A stretch of DNA of 64,000 nucleotides from Aestuariibacter sp. GS-14 (GCF_006494365.1 NZ_VHIP01000014.1:62001-126000), one strand, 5' to 3'; shown: positions 19,746 through 29,781, numbered from the stretch's first letter. Numbers and translations: made by a program. The notes: generated by a model from the sequence alone, not told the origin.

Positions 19746-21065
19746 ATGGCGAAACCAGGATTGGATTCGGGCGCAAAAAGCGGCTTGAGTGAGCTTAAAG
19801 CGAGATTGTTGTTCGTACTGGGAGCAATTGTAGTATTCCGGTTAGGCTCTTATGTGCCTATTCCTGGTATCGACGCTGCAGTACTGGCACAGTTGTTCGA
19901 GCAACAAAAAGGCACCATCGTAGAAATGTTTAACATGTTCTCTGGTGGCGCGCTTGAGCGTGCATCTGTTCTGGCTTTGGGGATTATGCCTTACATTACT
20001 GCATCAATTATTATGCAGCTGCTCTCTGTTGTGCATCCGCCAATGGTTGAGTTGAAGAAAGAAGGTGAAGCAGGCAAACGCAAGATCAGCCAGTACACGC
20101 GTTACTTAACGCTGGTACTCGCGACTTTCCAGTCAATTGGTATTGCAACTGGTCTGCCTAACCTGATTTCCGGTTTGGTGATTAATCCTGGCTTTGGATT
20201 TTACTTTACAGCGGTAGTGAGCTTAGTCACTGGAACCATGTTCCTGATGTGGTTAGGTGAGCAAATTACCGAACGAGGTATCGGCAACGGTATCTCTATC
20301 TTGATTTTTGCTGGTATTGTTGCCGGTCTGCCAACAGCGATAGGTCAGACTGCGGAACAGGCAAGACAGGGTGACATCAATATGTTACTGCTGTTGTTAA
20401 TTGGTGCCATTGTTATTGGTTTGACATACCTGGTTGTGTTCGTAGAACGCGCTCAGCGTCGAATCGTGGTAAACTACGCTAAACGTCAGCAAGGCCGTAA
20501 GGTGTTTGCAGCGCAAAGTACACATTTGCCACTCAAAGTGAACATGGCAGGGGTTATCCCACCAATTTTTGCGTCCAGTATTATTCTGTTCCCTGGCACC
20601 ATTGCGGGCTGGTTTGGACAGAATGAATCAATGGCGTGGCTGCAAGACGTAGCATTGTTACTGTCTCCTGGCCAGCCTTTGTATGTGATGTTGTATGCAG
20701 TGGCTATCATTTTCTTCTGTTTCTTCTATACTGCGCTGGTATTTAACCCGCGTGATACAGCAGACAACCTGAAGAAGTCCGGTGCATTCATTCCAGGCAT
20801 CCGCCCGGGTGAGCAAACATCGCGTTACATCGATAAGGTAATGACTCGTCTGACACTTGCTGGCGCTCTATACATAACCTTTATTTGTTTAGTGCCCGAG
20901 TTCATGTTGATTGCGTGGAACGTGCCTTTCTACTTCGGTGGAACGTCACTGTTGATTATCGTAGTTGTAATCATGGACTTTATGGCACAGGTGCAGACCC
21001 ATTTGATGTCAAGTCAGTATGAGTCTGTTCTGAAGAAAGCGAATCTTAAAGGCTACGGCCGTTAA
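19746..21065 (+). CDS. secY: Preprotein translocase subunit SecY
   Basis: This is the channel-forming subunit of SecYEG in the inner membrane. The 439-residue protein has ten predicted transmembrane helices; recognisable parts are [12 protein letters not shown], the plug segment [20 protein letters not shown], and the cytoplasmic loop [22 protein letters not shown] that contacts SecA and the ribosome. It lies between rplO and rpmJ as in E. coli. Confidence 0.98.
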   Translation: MAKPGLDSGAKSGLSELKARLLFVLGAIVVFRLGSYVPIPGIDAAVLAQLFEQQKGTIVEMFNMFSGGALERASVLALGIMPYITASIIMQLLSVVHPPMVELKKEGEAGKRKISQYTRYLTLVLATFQSIGIATGLPNLISGLVINPGFGFYFTAVVSLVTGTMFLMWLGEQITERGIGNGISILIFAGIVAGLPTAIGQTAEQARQGDINMLLLLLIGAIVIGLTYLVVFVERAQRRIVVNYAKRQQGRKVFAAQSTHLPLKVNMAGVIPPIFASSIILFPGTIAGWFGQNESMAWLQDVALLLSPGQPLYVMLYAVAIIFFCFFYTALVFNPRDTADNLKKSGAFIPGIRPGEQTSRYIDKVMTRLTLAGALYITFICLVPEFMLIAWNVPFYFGGTSLLIIVVVIMDFMAQVQTHLMSSQYESVLKKANLKGYGR

Positions 21066-21090
21066 GATTAGCCTACTACGGAGTGATGTA

Positions 21091-21207
21091 ATGAAAGTTC
21101 GTGCATCAGTAAAAGCGATTTGCCGTAACTGTAAAATCATCAAGCGCAACGGCGTTGTGCGCGTGATCTGCAGTTCTGACCCTAAGCACAAGCAGCGTCA
21201 GGGCTAA
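21091..21207 (+). CDS. rpmJ: 50S ribosomal protein L36 (bL36), zinc-binding form
   Basis: This 38-residue protein reads [20 protein letters not shown] and retains the zinc ligands C11, C14, C27 and H33, so it is the C+ type. A CGGAGTG site precedes the ATG. It ends the spc operon. A C+ L36 makes ribosomes part of the cell's zinc pool, which is of note given the Zur-type operator in the same window. Confidence 0.95.
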   Translation: MKVRASVKAICRNCKIIKRNGVVRVICSSDPKHKQRQG

Positions 21208-21239
21208 TCGAAAGCGGTGAATAATTTGTTACTACTGTA

Positions 21240-21265
21240 AGCAGAACCTGACACCAGGTTCTGCT
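21240..21265 (+). terminator. Strong hairpin between spc and alpha operons
   Basis: AGCAGAACCTG, loop ACAC, CAGGTTCTGCT is an 11-pair perfect stem, 33 bp after rpmJ. Only TT follows before CGG, so termination may be partial, allowing read-through into rpsM. Confidence 0.6.
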
Positions 21266-21299
21266 TTCGGTGTAACTAAATTAATCATCTATCATTTGC

Positions 21300-21395
21300 A
21301 ATTTGTTCGACGGATAAGTATCCTAACGGGCTTTTTAGGTCGTCGACATATTATTAAGAGGAGTGCTGTTAATGGCCCGTATCGCTGGCATTAAC
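21300..21395 (+). promoter_or_regulatory. Alpha operon leader: S4-responsive pseudoknot candidate
   Basis: The leader carries AAGTATCCTAACGGGCTTTT (21316-21335) inside a stem GTTCGACG/CGTCGAC (about 21304-21346). E. coli has GAGTATCCTGAAAACGGGC in its alpha mRNA pseudoknot, where S4 represses translation of rpsM. The order of stems and the closeness to the rpsM start fit that element. Covariance scoring was not possible here. Confidence 0.75.
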
Positions 21396-21728
21396 ATTCC
21401 TGAGCACAAGCACGCTGTGATCGCCCTCCAGGCTATCTATGGCGTTGGTCCTACACGTGCGAAAAGCATTTGTGCAGGTGCTGGTGTTGCAGAAGATACA
21501 AAAATCAAAGAGCTTGACGAAGCAACTATCGAGAAGCTTCGTGAACAAGTGGCTAAGTTCCTTGTAGAAGGTGACTTACGTCGTGAAGTTTCTATGAGCA
21601 TTAAACGTTTGATGGACCTGGGTTGCTTCCGTGGTATTCGCCACCGTCGTAGCTTGCCTCTACGTGGTCAGCGCACTAAAACTAACGCGCGTACCCGTAA
21701 AGGTCCTCGTAAGCCAATCAAGAAGTAA
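21372..21728 (+). CDS. rpsM: 30S ribosomal protein S13 (uS13)
   Basis: This head protein contacts the P-site tRNA and L5. The start ATG 21372 ([20 protein letters not shown]) gives 118 residues, as in E. coli; GAGGAGTGCTGTTA provides the site. The C-terminal tail [20 protein letters not shown] is intact. It is the first gene of the alpha operon. Confidence 0.98.
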   Translation: MARIAGINIPEHKHAVIALQAIYGVGPTRAKSICAGAGVAEDTKIKELDEATIEKLREQVAKFLVEGDLRREVSMSIKRLMDLGCFRGIRHRRSLPLRGQRTKTNARTRKGPRKPIKK

Positions 21729-21742
21729 GCGAGGGATAAGTT

Positions 21743-22135
21743 ATGGCAAAAGCACCAGCTCGTAATACGCGCAAACGCGCTAAACGTCAGGTTGCAGACG
21801 GTATGGCTCATATCCATGCGTCTTTCAACAACACAATTGTGACTATCACAGACCGTCAAGGCAATGCACTGTCATGGGCAACTTCTGGTGGTTCAGGTTT
21901 CCGTGGTTCACGTAAATCTACCCCATTTGCTGCACAGGTAGCTGCTGAGCGTGCAGGTGTTGCTGCACAAGAATATGGTCTGAAGAACCTTGAAGTATTC
22001 GTTAAAGGTCCAGGTCCAGGCCGTGAGTCTGCGATCCGTGCTCTGAATGCTACTGGCTACAAGATCACAAACATTACCGATGTGACCCCTATTCCTCACA
22101 ACGGTTGTCGTCCACCGAAAAAACGTCGCGTTTAA
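21743..22135 (+). CDS. rpsK: 30S ribosomal protein S11 (uS11)
   Basis: This platform protein lies near the mRNA exit. The 130-residue sequence has [19 protein letters not shown] and the C-terminus [16 protein letters not shown]. It lies 14 bp after rpsM. Normal in every respect. Confidence 0.99.
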   Translation: MAKAPARNTRKRAKRQVADGMAHIHASFNNTIVTITDRQGNALSWATSGGSGFRGSRKSTPFAAQVAAERAGVAAQEYGLKNLEVFVKGPGPGRESAIRALNATGYKITNITDVTPIPHNGCRPPKKRRV

Positions 22136-22159
22136 TCGACGGACAGTTGGAGAAAGAAC

Positions 22160-22780
22160 ATGGCAAGATATTTGGGTCCAAAACTCAAGCTTAGCCGTCG
22201 CGAAGGTACAGATTTGTTCCTGAAAAGCGGCGTTCGCGCAATCGATTCTAAGTGTAAAATCGATACAGCTCCTGGTCAGCATGGTGCCCGTCGTGGCCGT
22301 TTGTCTGACTACGGTGTTCAGCTGCGTGAAAAGCAAAAAGTCCGTCGTATGTACGGCATTTTAGAAAAGCAATTCCGTAACTACTACAAAGAAGCTGCGC
22401 GTCTGAAAGGCAACACTGGTGAAAACCTGTTGCAACTTCTTGAGCAGCGTCTGGACAACGTAGTATACCGGATGGGATTTGCCAGCACTCGTGCGGAAGC
22501 GCGTCAGCTGGTTAGCCACAAGGCTATTATGATTAATGGCAAAGTGGTAAACATTCCATCATTTAACGTTACTGCCGAAGACGTGGTTTCTGTTCGTGAA
22601 AAGGCTAAAAAGCAAGCGCGTATCGCGGCTGCTTTGGAACTGGCTGATCAACGTGAGAAGCCAACCTGGATTGAAGTAGACAGCAACAAAATGGAAGGTA
22701 CGTTCAAGCGTGTTCCTGAAAGAACAGACTTGTCTGCCGAAATTAACGAACAGTTGATCGTCGAACTTTACTCTAAGTAA
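22160..22780 (+). CDS. rpsD: 30S ribosomal protein S4 (uS4)
   Basis: This primary assembly protein of the 30S body also serves as autoregulator of the alpha operon through the leader described above. The 206-residue protein has an N-terminal domain lacking a complete zinc set and the S4 RNA-binding domain [20 protein letters not shown] at about 94-115. Start and length match E. coli. Confidence 0.99.
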   Translation: MARYLGPKLKLSRREGTDLFLKSGVRAIDSKCKIDTAPGQHGARRGRLSDYGVQLREKQKVRRMYGILEKQFRNYYKEAARLKGNTGENLLQLLEQRLDNVVYRMGFASTRAEARQLVSHKAIMINGKVVNIPSFNVTAEDVVSVREKAKKQARIAAALELADQREKPTWIEVDSNKMEGTFKRVPERTDLSAEINEQLIVELYSK

Positions 22781-22802
22781 AGCTAACTAAAGAGGAAGCA
22801 TT

Positions 22803-23789
22803 GTGGGTTCTGTGACTGAATTCCTTAAACCGAGATTAGTAGAGATCGAAAACGTTTCTCCTACTCGTGCCAAAGTAACTTTGGAACCCCTGGAGCGTGG
22901 TTTTGGCCACACTTTAGGTAACGCCTTACGTCGCATCTTGCTGTCGTCTATGCCTGGATGCGCAGTAACAGAAGTGGAAATTGATGGCGTACTTCACGAG
23001 TACAGCACCAAAGAAGGTGTTCAGGAAGACGTAATTGAAATCTTGTTGAACCTGAAAGGTTTAGCTGTTCGCTTAGAAGGCAAAAACGAAGCGACGCTAA
23101 CTCTGGTGAAATCTGGCGCTGGCCCTGTTGTAGCTGGTGATATCCAGCATGATGGTGACGTAGAAATCGTTAACCCTGACCACCTGATTTGTACTTTAAC
23201 CGGCGAAACTGAAATCAGTATGCGCATTAAAGTAGAAATGGGTCGCGGTTATGTTCCAGCGTCTACTCGTCGTTCCTCTGAAGAAGATGATCGTCCAATT
23301 GGTCGTTTGTTAGTGGATGCTTCCTATAGCCCTGTTGAGCGTATTGCTTACACCGTAGAATCTGCGCGTGTTGAGCAGCGTACAGACCTGGACAAGCTGA
23401 TCATTGATATGGAAACGAATGGTACTTTGGATCCTGAAGAAGCCATTCGTCGTAGTGCAACCATCCTTGCTGAGCAATTGGATGCGTTTGTTGAACTGCG
23501 TGATATCTCTGAGCCAGTACAGAAAGAAGAGAAGCCGGAATTCGATCCGATTCTACTTCGCCCTGTTGATGATCTGGAGCTGACAGTACGTTCTGCGAAC
23601 TGCTTAAAAGCAGAAGCTATCCAGTATATTGGTGACCTGGTTCAGCGTACCGAAGTTGAGTTGCTTAAGACTCCTAACTTAGGTAAGAAATCGCTAACTG
23701 AGATCAAAGATGTTCTAGCATCTCGTGGACTTTCTCTGGGCATGCGCCTGGAAAACTGGCCACCTGAGAGCATCGCTGAAAAAGATTAA
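22803..23789 (+). CDS. rpoA: RNA polymerase alpha subunit
   Basis: The alpha dimer nucleates polymerase assembly, and its C-terminal domain binds UP elements and activators. The 328-residue protein starts at GTG 22803 ([19 protein letters not shown]), with an AAGAGGAAG site. The N-terminal domain spans 1-235 and the C-terminal domain about 250-325, with the DNA-contact segment [12 protein letters not shown] including R265. Same length as E. coli within one residue. Confidence 0.98.
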   Translation: MGSVTEFLKPRLVEIENVSPTRAKVTLEPLERGFGHTLGNALRRILLSSMPGCAVTEVEIDGVLHEYSTKEGVQEDVIEILLNLKGLAVRLEGKNEATLTLVKSGAGPVVAGDIQHDGDVEIVNPDHLICTLTGETEISMRIKVEMGRGYVPASTRRSSEEDDRPIGRLLVDASYSPVERIAYTVESARVEQRTDLDKLIIDMETNGTLDPEEAIRRSATILAEQLDAFVELRDISEPVQKEEKPEFDPILLRPVDDLELTVRSANCLKAEAIQYIGDLVQRTEVELLKTPNLGKKSLTEIKDVLASRGLSLGMRLENWPPESIAEKD

Positions 23790-23828
23790 TCAGGTTTATC
23801 GCAAACTGATTTGTAGAAGGATAAAACT

Positions 23829-24230
23829 ATGCGCCATCGTAAGAGTGGTCGTCAGTTGAATCGCAACAGCAGCCATCGTCAAGCTATGTTCAAAAACATG
23901 GCCGGTTCTTTGGTTAAACACGAAGTGATCAAAACGACGTTACCTAAAGCGAAAGAATTACGTCGCGTAATCGAGCCTCTAATCACACTGGCTAAGCAAG
24001 ACAGCGTTGCAAACCGTCGTCTGGCAATGGCCCGCACTGGTGATAAAGAGGTTGTTGGTAAACTGTTCAACGAGCTTGGCCCGCGTTATGAAGCTCGCCC
24101 AGGTGGATACACTCGCATTCTTAAATGCGGTTTCCGCGCTGGCGACAACGCGCCTATGGCTTTCGTAGAGCTAGTAGACCGTCCAGTTACTGAAGCTGCT
24201 GAAGAAGCAGTAGAGGCAACTGAAGAGTAA
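23829..24230 (+). CDS. rplQ: 50S ribosomal protein L17 (bL17)
   Basis: This protein surrounds the exit tunnel region. The 133-residue sequence starts [20 protein letters not shown] and ends in an acidic tail EEAVEATEE. It closes the alpha operon and is followed by a strong terminator. Confidence 0.99.
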   Translation: MRHRKSGRQLNRNSSHRQAMFKNMAGSLVKHEVIKTTLPKAKELRRVIEPLITLAKQDSVANRRLAMARTGDKEVVGKLFNELGPRYEARPGGYTRILKCGFRAGDNAPMAFVELVDRPVTEAAEEAVEATEE

Positions 24231-24265
24231 GTAATTACTCGAATCGCATACGCCGATTTAATTTG

Positions 24266-24296
24266 AAAAACCCGCCTATTGGCGGGTTTTTTGTTT
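24266..24296 (+). terminator. Rho-independent terminator of the alpha operon
   Basis: AAAAACCCGCC, loop TATT, GGCGGGTTTTTTGTTTT is a strong symmetric hairpin. It marks the boundary with the A+T-rich glycan locus. Confidence 0.93.
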
Positions 24297-24370
24297 TAAA
24301 TATAGATTTCATTTTGAGCATTGTTAGATGTGATTAACTGACAAAATATGGGGTAGTTGATTATGTCAAT

Positions 24371-24401
24371 TTGAGACTTTCAAAAAATAAAATGATAGTA
24401 T
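24371..24401 (+). promoter_or_regulatory. Weak candidate promoter of the first glycan operon
   Basis: TTGAGA (24371-24376) and TAGTAT (24396-24401) are 19 bp apart in a very A+T-rich stretch, about 60 bp before the next gene. The spacing is long, so the assignment is weak. Confidence 0.3.
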
Positions 24402-24462
24402 TTCCAATTGCTATCGAGCTGTATTGATAGAGTATGTCTTTTCTTAGGTAAGTTTATTATTC

Positions 24463-25497
24463 ATGGTTGAATCAACATCCCTAAAGCATTTTGGTTTCAA
24501 TTTTTGTGGGCCAATTGTTTACAGTTATATAAAGAAAGTATCTGAATATCTGGATGAAAATCCTAAGCAAGTCTACTGTTTAGCAAGAGAAGGTTATCTT
24601 TTAAAGGCAGCACTCCAAGCCTATCTGCCTGATTTGCAATGTCACTATTTATTGGTTTCCCGTACCTTTTTGTTTCGAATCCTACTTAGTGACGAACAAT
24701 CGTGGCCTTATAGTTTAGGTCATGCGTTTGAAGGCGAGTTACTAAAGTTCTTCGTATCACGATTTGGCTTCACGCACGAGCAAGCTGTATCGTTTCTAAA
24801 AGATAATGAAATAAAACAGACGGTTTCGTTACCTGAAGATGCGTCAAAGATTGAAGATATCTTTAGAAGAGAATCTTCTGCGATTGAAAGTATTATCAAG
24901 GACTCGCGAAGCCTATACCTATCGTATTTGTCTGATATTGGCTTAACTTCACAAACACTGAATAACGCGCTTTTACTTGATGTAGGCTATTCCGGAACTA
25001 TTCAAAAGCTATTATCTATCTTGTTAAGTAGTCATAGTCATGGCATGTATTTTATAACCACGGATTCAGACAATAGCAAAGCAGGTAATTATACAGCCAG
25101 ATTAAACTACGTTTTTAAAGATAAAGTGAAAATGGGGAACGGATATACATTGTTAGACCGTTCTATGTTTCTTGAATCGCTTTTCACTTCCCCAGATGGC
25201 CAATTCTTGGATTTGCTGGTAAGCCATGATGGTAGCTACATTCCTTGTTATGGTAAGAGAAACTACACACAGCATCATTTCGATAAGTTAAATTTAGTTT
25301 TTCAGGGTGTATTGGACGCAATCAAACATTATAGATCCAATAATATTGATTTTTCTGTGGATGAAATTGAGTCTTTATACGCGTTGTATGTAAGTAAACG
25401 TCATTTGTTGCCTTCAGTAAGTTGGCCTTTGTTTGAATTTGACGACGCCATATCAGGGTTCGGAAACGTAAATTCACTGCAGTTTTTTGGAATGTAA
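24463..25497 (+). CDS. Stand-alone C-terminal-type domain of COG5610 HAD-associated proteins
   Basis: The 344-residue protein has FGFNFCGPIVYSYIKKVSEYL and CLAREGYLLKAALQAYLP near residues 10-57. This LAREG pattern is what I know from the helical region that follows the HAD domain in large COG5610 proteins of polysaccharide loci. No HAD motif I (DxDxT) is present in this protein. The following gene carries a HAD domain at its own C-terminus, so the pair may be a split, rearranged version of the fused protein. The substrate is unknown. It begins a four-gene operon with two-base spacing to the next gene. Confidence 0.6.
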   Translation: MVESTSLKHFGFNFCGPIVYSYIKKVSEYLDENPKQVYCLAREGYLLKAALQAYLPDLQCHYLLVSRTFLFRILLSDEQSWPYSLGHAFEGELLKFFVSRFGFTHEQAVSFLKDNEIKQTVSLPEDASKIEDIFRRESSAIESIIKDSRSLYLSYLSDIGLTSQTLNNALLLDVGYSGTIQKLLSILLSSHSHGMYFITTDSDNSKAGNYTARLNYVFKDKVKMGNGYTLLDRSMFLESLFTSPDGQFLDLLVSHDGSYIPCYGKRNYTQHHFDKLNLVFQGVLDAIKHYRSNNIDFSVDEIESLYALYVSKRHLLPSVSWPLFEFDDAISGFGNVNSLQFFGM

Positions 25498-25499
25498 TT

Positions 25500-27425
25500 A
25501 TGAAAACAAGCATTAAGAAAATAATACGTTCTTTACAGGCTGGTTCAGAGAAAGTTACGAGCCCATCCTTAGCTAAAGCATATAAGTTAGCTAAAAAGAG
25601 TGGGTTATTTAACGCCAAATGGTATCAGGAACATTACGGCAGTTTTATAAGTGATTGGCACGCCTTTAAGGATTATGTTGCAAAGTCTACATTTGCAAAC
25701 GTGAACCCATCACCTAATTTTGATACCGAAACCTATAATCGTTGTAATGTCGACGTTTACCATCAAGGCATATCTCCCCTGATTCATCATATGTATCATG
25801 GACAATATGAAGGGCGTGCGTCTTCAAAAGCTATCAATCGTTGGATCCCAACCGACAGCCTGGTACCAGTAGAAACCGGTACATGGCAAAATCAGAAGAT
25901 AGCTTTGGTTCTACATATCTTTTACCCCGATTTTGTAGACAAATTCTGCGAATGTATTAAATCGTTCCCTACTAAGGTGGATGTTTTTGTTACGGCTTCA
26001 ACTGAACAAATAGCTATCTCTGCAAAGAACAAGTTTTTAAGTACCGGTAAGGCAAACGCTGTAAATGTGGCCGTTTGCGAAAACAGAGGCAGAAATTTCG
26101 GTCCGTTTTTGGTGCATTTTGCAAAAGATTTACTGGAATATGACCTAATGTGTCATGTTCACTCAAAGAAGTCTCTCTACAGTGGGCGTGAGCAAACACA
26201 GTGGTTTGATTATCAAAATCAATTCTTACTAAAAGATAAGCACGTAGTAACGTCAGTGTTGCGATTATTTGATGAGCATTCAAAGTTGGGCATCTACTAT
26301 CCAACTTCATTCTGGATGATGCCAGCGTGGGTTAATCACTGGACATGCAATAAGCCTTTCGCTCAAGGTTATGTTAATGAGTGGGGAGTAAACATTGATG
26401 ATAATTTTATCAATTACCCTGTTGGCGGAATGTTTTGGGCTCGTCCCAAAGCACTTACCCCATTACTAAACAGTACATATGAATATAGTGACTTTCCAGA
26501 AGAGCCTTTACCGAATGATGGCAGTGAGTTACACGCTTTGGAACGGTTATTAGGATTATTGGCTGAAAAAGAAGGCTACGAGCAGTTTTTTTATTATCCG
26601 CCATTAGGTAGGTTTACCAAAGACAAATCTTATATATCGACCAGTTATTATAAGCCTCCTCAGGCATTACTTAATGACTTACAGAATTTTCAGGTCGTGT
26701 CGTTTGATGTGTTCGATACAGTTTTGCGAAGAAAATTTACTGAGCCAGATTATGCCAAGACCTTATTAGGTAAAGCGCTCACTGAATCGGGGATTTTTAA
26801 TAGCCCTGAAGAGTTTGTCTCATTGAGAAATGAAAGCGAGCTGATTTGTAGAAAGGAACGAGGTTTCAAAGGTGATGTGTGCATTACAGAAGCCTATAAA
26901 AAGTTAGCTGACACAATGAATGTCGAATACACAGTTGCGTTAGAATGGATGACAAAAGAATTTCTACTTGATTTAGACATGTCTGAGCCAAAAGACGAGA
27001 TGGTAGAAATTGTTAAGCAATTGAGTTTAGCCGGCAAAGAAATCTGGTTTGTTACTGACATCTATTACACTAAACAGCAAATCGAAACTATGCTGAAGAA
27101 AATTGGTATAGCGATTCCTTACAAGTTGTTTGTGAGCTCAGATTTAAGGAAGAGAAAAGATGCTGGCACAATGTGGGAATACATCAAAAAGCTGATAGAT
27201 GAAAAAGGGCAATCTTTCATCCATGTTGGTGACAACGTTCGTTCTGATGCCCAAATTTGTGGTGACTATGGATTGCAAAATATTCACATTTTGAATCCTT
27301 TGGATAAATGGGCAATTGCTGGATTTGATGATATCGCCAAATTCAATAAGCCAAGTGAAAATGACGTGCTCAAGTGGGGCGCGCAAATTAGTCATTTCGG
27401 CAGATATCCCTTTTTTGGCGAGTAG
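25500..27425 (+). CDS. RgpF-like glycan protein fused to a HAD domain
   Basis: This 641-residue protein has three parts. Residues about 20-115 hold repeats of the FNAKWYQEHYGSF and GISPLIHHMYHGQYEGRASS type seen before glycosyltransferases. Residues about 130-385 resemble rhamnan synthesis protein F (LVLHIFYPDFVDKFCECIKS, ENRGRNFGPFL, HVHSKKSLYSG). Residues about 398-600 are a HAD unit with SFDVFDTVLRR, VTDIYYTKQQIE, KRKDAGTMWEYI and HVGDNVRSDAQIC. RgpF proteins act in rhamnose-polymer assembly; transfer activity here is inferred. The HAD part pairs with the preceding LAREG protein. Confidence 0.8.
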   Translation: MKTSIKKIIRSLQAGSEKVTSPSLAKAYKLAKKSGLFNAKWYQEHYGSFISDWHAFKDYVAKSTFANVNPSPNFDTETYNRCNVDVYHQGISPLIHHMYHGQYEGRASSKAINRWIPTDSLVPVETGTWQNQKIALVLHIFYPDFVDKFCECIKSFPTKVDVFVTASTEQIAISAKNKFLSTGKANAVNVAVCENRGRNFGPFLVHFAKDLLEYDLMCHVHSKKSLYSGREQTQWFDYQNQFLLKDKHVVTSVLRLFDEHSKLGIYYPTSFWMMPAWVNHWTCNKPFAQGYVNEWGVNIDDNFINYPVGGMFWARPKALTPLLNSTYEYSDFPEEPLPNDGSELHALERLLGLLAEKEGYEQFFYYPPLGRFTKDKSYISTSYYKPPQALLNDLQNFQVVSFDVFDTVLRRKFTEPDYAKTLLGKALTESGIFNSPEEFVSLRNESELICRKERGFKGDVCITEAYKKLADTMNVEYTVALEWMTKEFLLDLDMSEPKDEMVEIVKQLSLAGKEIWFVTDIYYTKQQIETMLKKIGIAIPYKLFVSSDLRKRKDAGTMWEYIKKLIDEKGQSFIHVGDNVRSDAQICGDYGLQNIHILNPLDKWAIAGFDDIAKFNKPSENDVLKWGAQISHFGRYPFFGE

Positions 27426-27440
27426 TATTAGAAAACGCAT

Positions 27441-28670
27441 ATGAAAATAGCAATTTTAATGATGCAGAAAAATGAATCTGAACTCCTAGAAAAGTGGATC
27501 AGATATCATGGGTATTTGGTAGGTTTTGAAAATCTATATGTATACGATAATGGCAGTGTTGAACCGGTTATTAAGGAAACATTGAATGTATTTGAACATT
27601 TGGGTGTAAATGTCGAATATGGTTTTAATGAAAGGTGCCATTTTGAGTCAAAGGGCGAATTGTTCTGTAAAAAAATAAAAGAATTAGAATTCGAAAAACC
27701 AGAAATCGATTTTTTCATTCCTTTAGATTGCGACGAATTTCTAGGCTTTTTGGATGATGAAGGCAATGTGTCATGCGATAAAACAGGCCTTTACTCATTA
27801 ATGTGCAATTATAAAGGTCGCAGAGAGTTGTTGCTGGTTGATAGTCAGTACTATAACAATTCTGTTAGTGACTCATATTTTAATAAACAGCCGTATCGCA
27901 AGTGTTTCTTTTATAAAAATACGATTAAAAGTTTGGACGTTGGTTTTCATTGGGGCAAAGTAAAAGATTCGGAAAGTGAATATAAAACCAGATTGGTACA
28001 CTATCATTTTCATAATAAGCCTTTTACCGTAGGTAAGGCGCATGCTCGGGAAAAGCTAAAAGGGAGAGTGGATAATTTCGAACCGCAAACTATCGCAGCT
28101 TATAAGGGAGCAGGGCTTCACCTCGTGCGTTTCTTTACACAGGATGAGTCAAGTTACGTTAGCAATCAGCTCAACCTGCAGCATATCTATTCAGCAGCAT
28201 TAAAACTGAAGTTTAACGAACTCGGTATTGCCTGGCCATATTCGAGCGAGCTTATTAAGTCTCGGAATGAACTTGGATTAAAGACCCCGCAGGAGGGGTT
28301 TCAGAATTTAGTGCCATATTTTAGCGGCAGTATTGATTTTCTGGGATTTGATGTTAATTCAAGAGAACTTGCCATTAAAGGTTGGGGTGTATATCAGAAA
28401 GGTGTAGCACCCGAAATATTTTACCTCAGTTTTGCCTCAGGATTGGATATTAAAATCCAAGTGAATAACCGGGTAGTAAGGGCTGATGTATCTAAAATGC
28501 TCAATATGAGAGTTTCGGAAATCGGTTTTGAAGAAACGTTAACTATTCACGATGATATTAAGCTGGAAGGTGAATTCACAGTTGTAGTTAAATCGAACTA
28601 TCATTCCAAATGCTATCAATTTGATATAAGCAAAAAGTATCAAAATTTATTTACAAAATCAGATGTCTAA
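27441..28670 (+). CDS. Glycosyltransferase family 2 (Glyco_tranf_2_4-like) with C-terminal beta domain
   Basis: The 409-residue protein begins MKIAILMMQKNESELLEKWI, typical of the DUF23/Glyco_tranf_2_4 group, and has the DxD-like IPLDCDEFLGF near 92-102. The acceptor is unknown. Residues about 290-405 (SGSIDFLGFDVNSRELAIKG onwards) form an extra beta-rich domain that resembles the N-terminal domain of the 39.8-kb fusion protein in style. It overlaps the following sulfotransferase gene by eight bases, so translation is probably coupled. Confidence 0.8.
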   Translation: MKIAILMMQKNESELLEKWIRYHGYLVGFENLYVYDNGSVEPVIKETLNVFEHLGVNVEYGFNERCHFESKGELFCKKIKELEFEKPEIDFFIPLDCDEFLGFLDDEGNVSCDKTGLYSLMCNYKGRRELLLVDSQYYNNSVSDSYFNKQPYRKCFFYKNTIKSLDVGFHWGKVKDSESEYKTRLVHYHFHNKPFTVGKAHAREKLKGRVDNFEPQTIAAYKGAGLHLVRFFTQDESSYVSNQLNLQHIYSAALKLKFNELGIAWPYSSELIKSRNELGLKTPQEGFQNLVPYFSGSIDFLGFDVNSRELAIKGWGVYQKGVAPEIFYLSFASGLDIKIQVNNRVVRADVSKMLNMRVSEIGFEETLTIHDDIKLEGEFTVVVKSNYHSKCYQFDISKKYQNLFTKSDV

Positions 28671-29781
28671 AAAGAAAATACTCATTCATGTTGGGCCACC
28701 TAAAACAGGCACTTCTGTTCTGCAGCATTGGTTCAATAACAATAAAGACTGGTTACTGAGCCACAGTGTCTATTACCCTGCTCATGAAGTAGATAGTAAT
28801 AATGTTAGTTCTGGGCATAAAAATCTGTTTTTGGAAAGAAAACCCGATACAACAAGGACTTCTTTTAGCACGATACTATTCGAAAAAGTACTTAAAGAGT
28901 TCAAGTTAAGTGGATGTGAGACTTTATTATTAAGTTCTGAATTCTTCTTTTATCAAATACCTCAATTTTTTTCATACAACGATGAATTTGACCTTAAATT
29001 TATTGCGTATGTGAGAGCTGATATCGACTTGGTCGAGTCACTTTATAACCAATCAGTAAAGCGGAATGGGCAGGTAAAGCCTTTGCCTATAAGAGCAACT
29101 TTACCGTCAAGTTATCTTGATGATTTGGAAACGTTCATCAAAGATTACTCTGCAGACATGTTTTCATTGCGAGCATACGGTGATGATTCAGTTTTCTCCG
29201 GACAGGATATTGTTACTGACTTTATGTGTGAGTTGGATATCGATGTTCTTAGTAGACCACCATCCAATTCTGCAAAGATTAACTCATCGTATAGCTTCGA
29301 AGCATTAGAGTTTAAACGGTGGTTGAATCAATTTTCTCTGGGAGAGTTTGAGAGCGAAATTGATTTCTTTCTGCAAGCTATATCGTCAGGGTATATGTCA
29401 TATTCTCTGATACCCTCTGAAGCATTTGAACAATACAAAGCTCAAAGTATTGCCAAAATTGAATCGTTAAATCAGCAAGCAGTTATTAATAACTGCGATA
29501 AACTATTGCACTATCTAAATAATAAAGTAAGAGCAAACTATATGCACCAGGAGCTCTATCCTCAACATTTAAATAGAATTGTGCAACAACTCGCAGGCAG
29601 CAATCCAACATTGCTTAATCGCTTAACTATGGCTTTGTTGCCTCAGATTTGCTCTGAAAGAGATAGTATTCACTTTCAGACAATTACACATTGGAATAAT
29701 TTGGTAAACGACTCGCGAAGCAAACCCAAAAATCGGTTCATCAAAGCATTAAATTGGTTAAATAAAAGACGTAGTAAATAG
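28663..29781 (+). CDS. Sulfotransferase-like protein
   Basis: The 372-residue protein starts ILIHVGPPKTGTSVLQHWF (residues 5-23), the 5'-phosphosulfate-binding loop of PAPS sulfotransferases, with a later YVRADIDLVESLYNQSVKR that fits the 3'-phosphate-binding segment. It would place sulfate on a sugar or another acceptor. It is clearly paralogous to the N-terminal half of the protein encoded at 60135-61988. It overlaps the upstream glycosyltransferase and ends the first operon of the locus. Confidence 0.78.
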   Translation: MSKKKILIHVGPPKTGTSVLQHWFNNNKDWLLSHSVYYPAHEVDSNNVSSGHKNLFLERKPDTTRTSFSTILFEKVLKEFKLSGCETLLLSSEFFFYQIPQFFSYNDEFDLKFIAYVRADIDLVESLYNQSVKRNGQVKPLPIRATLPSSYLDDLETFIKDYSADMFSLRAYGDDSVFSGQDIVTDFMCELDIDVLSRPPSNSAKINSSYSFEALEFKRWLNQFSLGEFESEIDFFLQAISSGYMSYSLIPSEAFEQYKAQSIAKIESLNQQAVINNCDKLLHYLNNKVRANYMHQELYPQHLNRIVQQLAGSNPTLLNRLTMALLPQICSERDSIHFQTITHWNNLVNDSRSKPKNRFIKALNWLNKRRSK

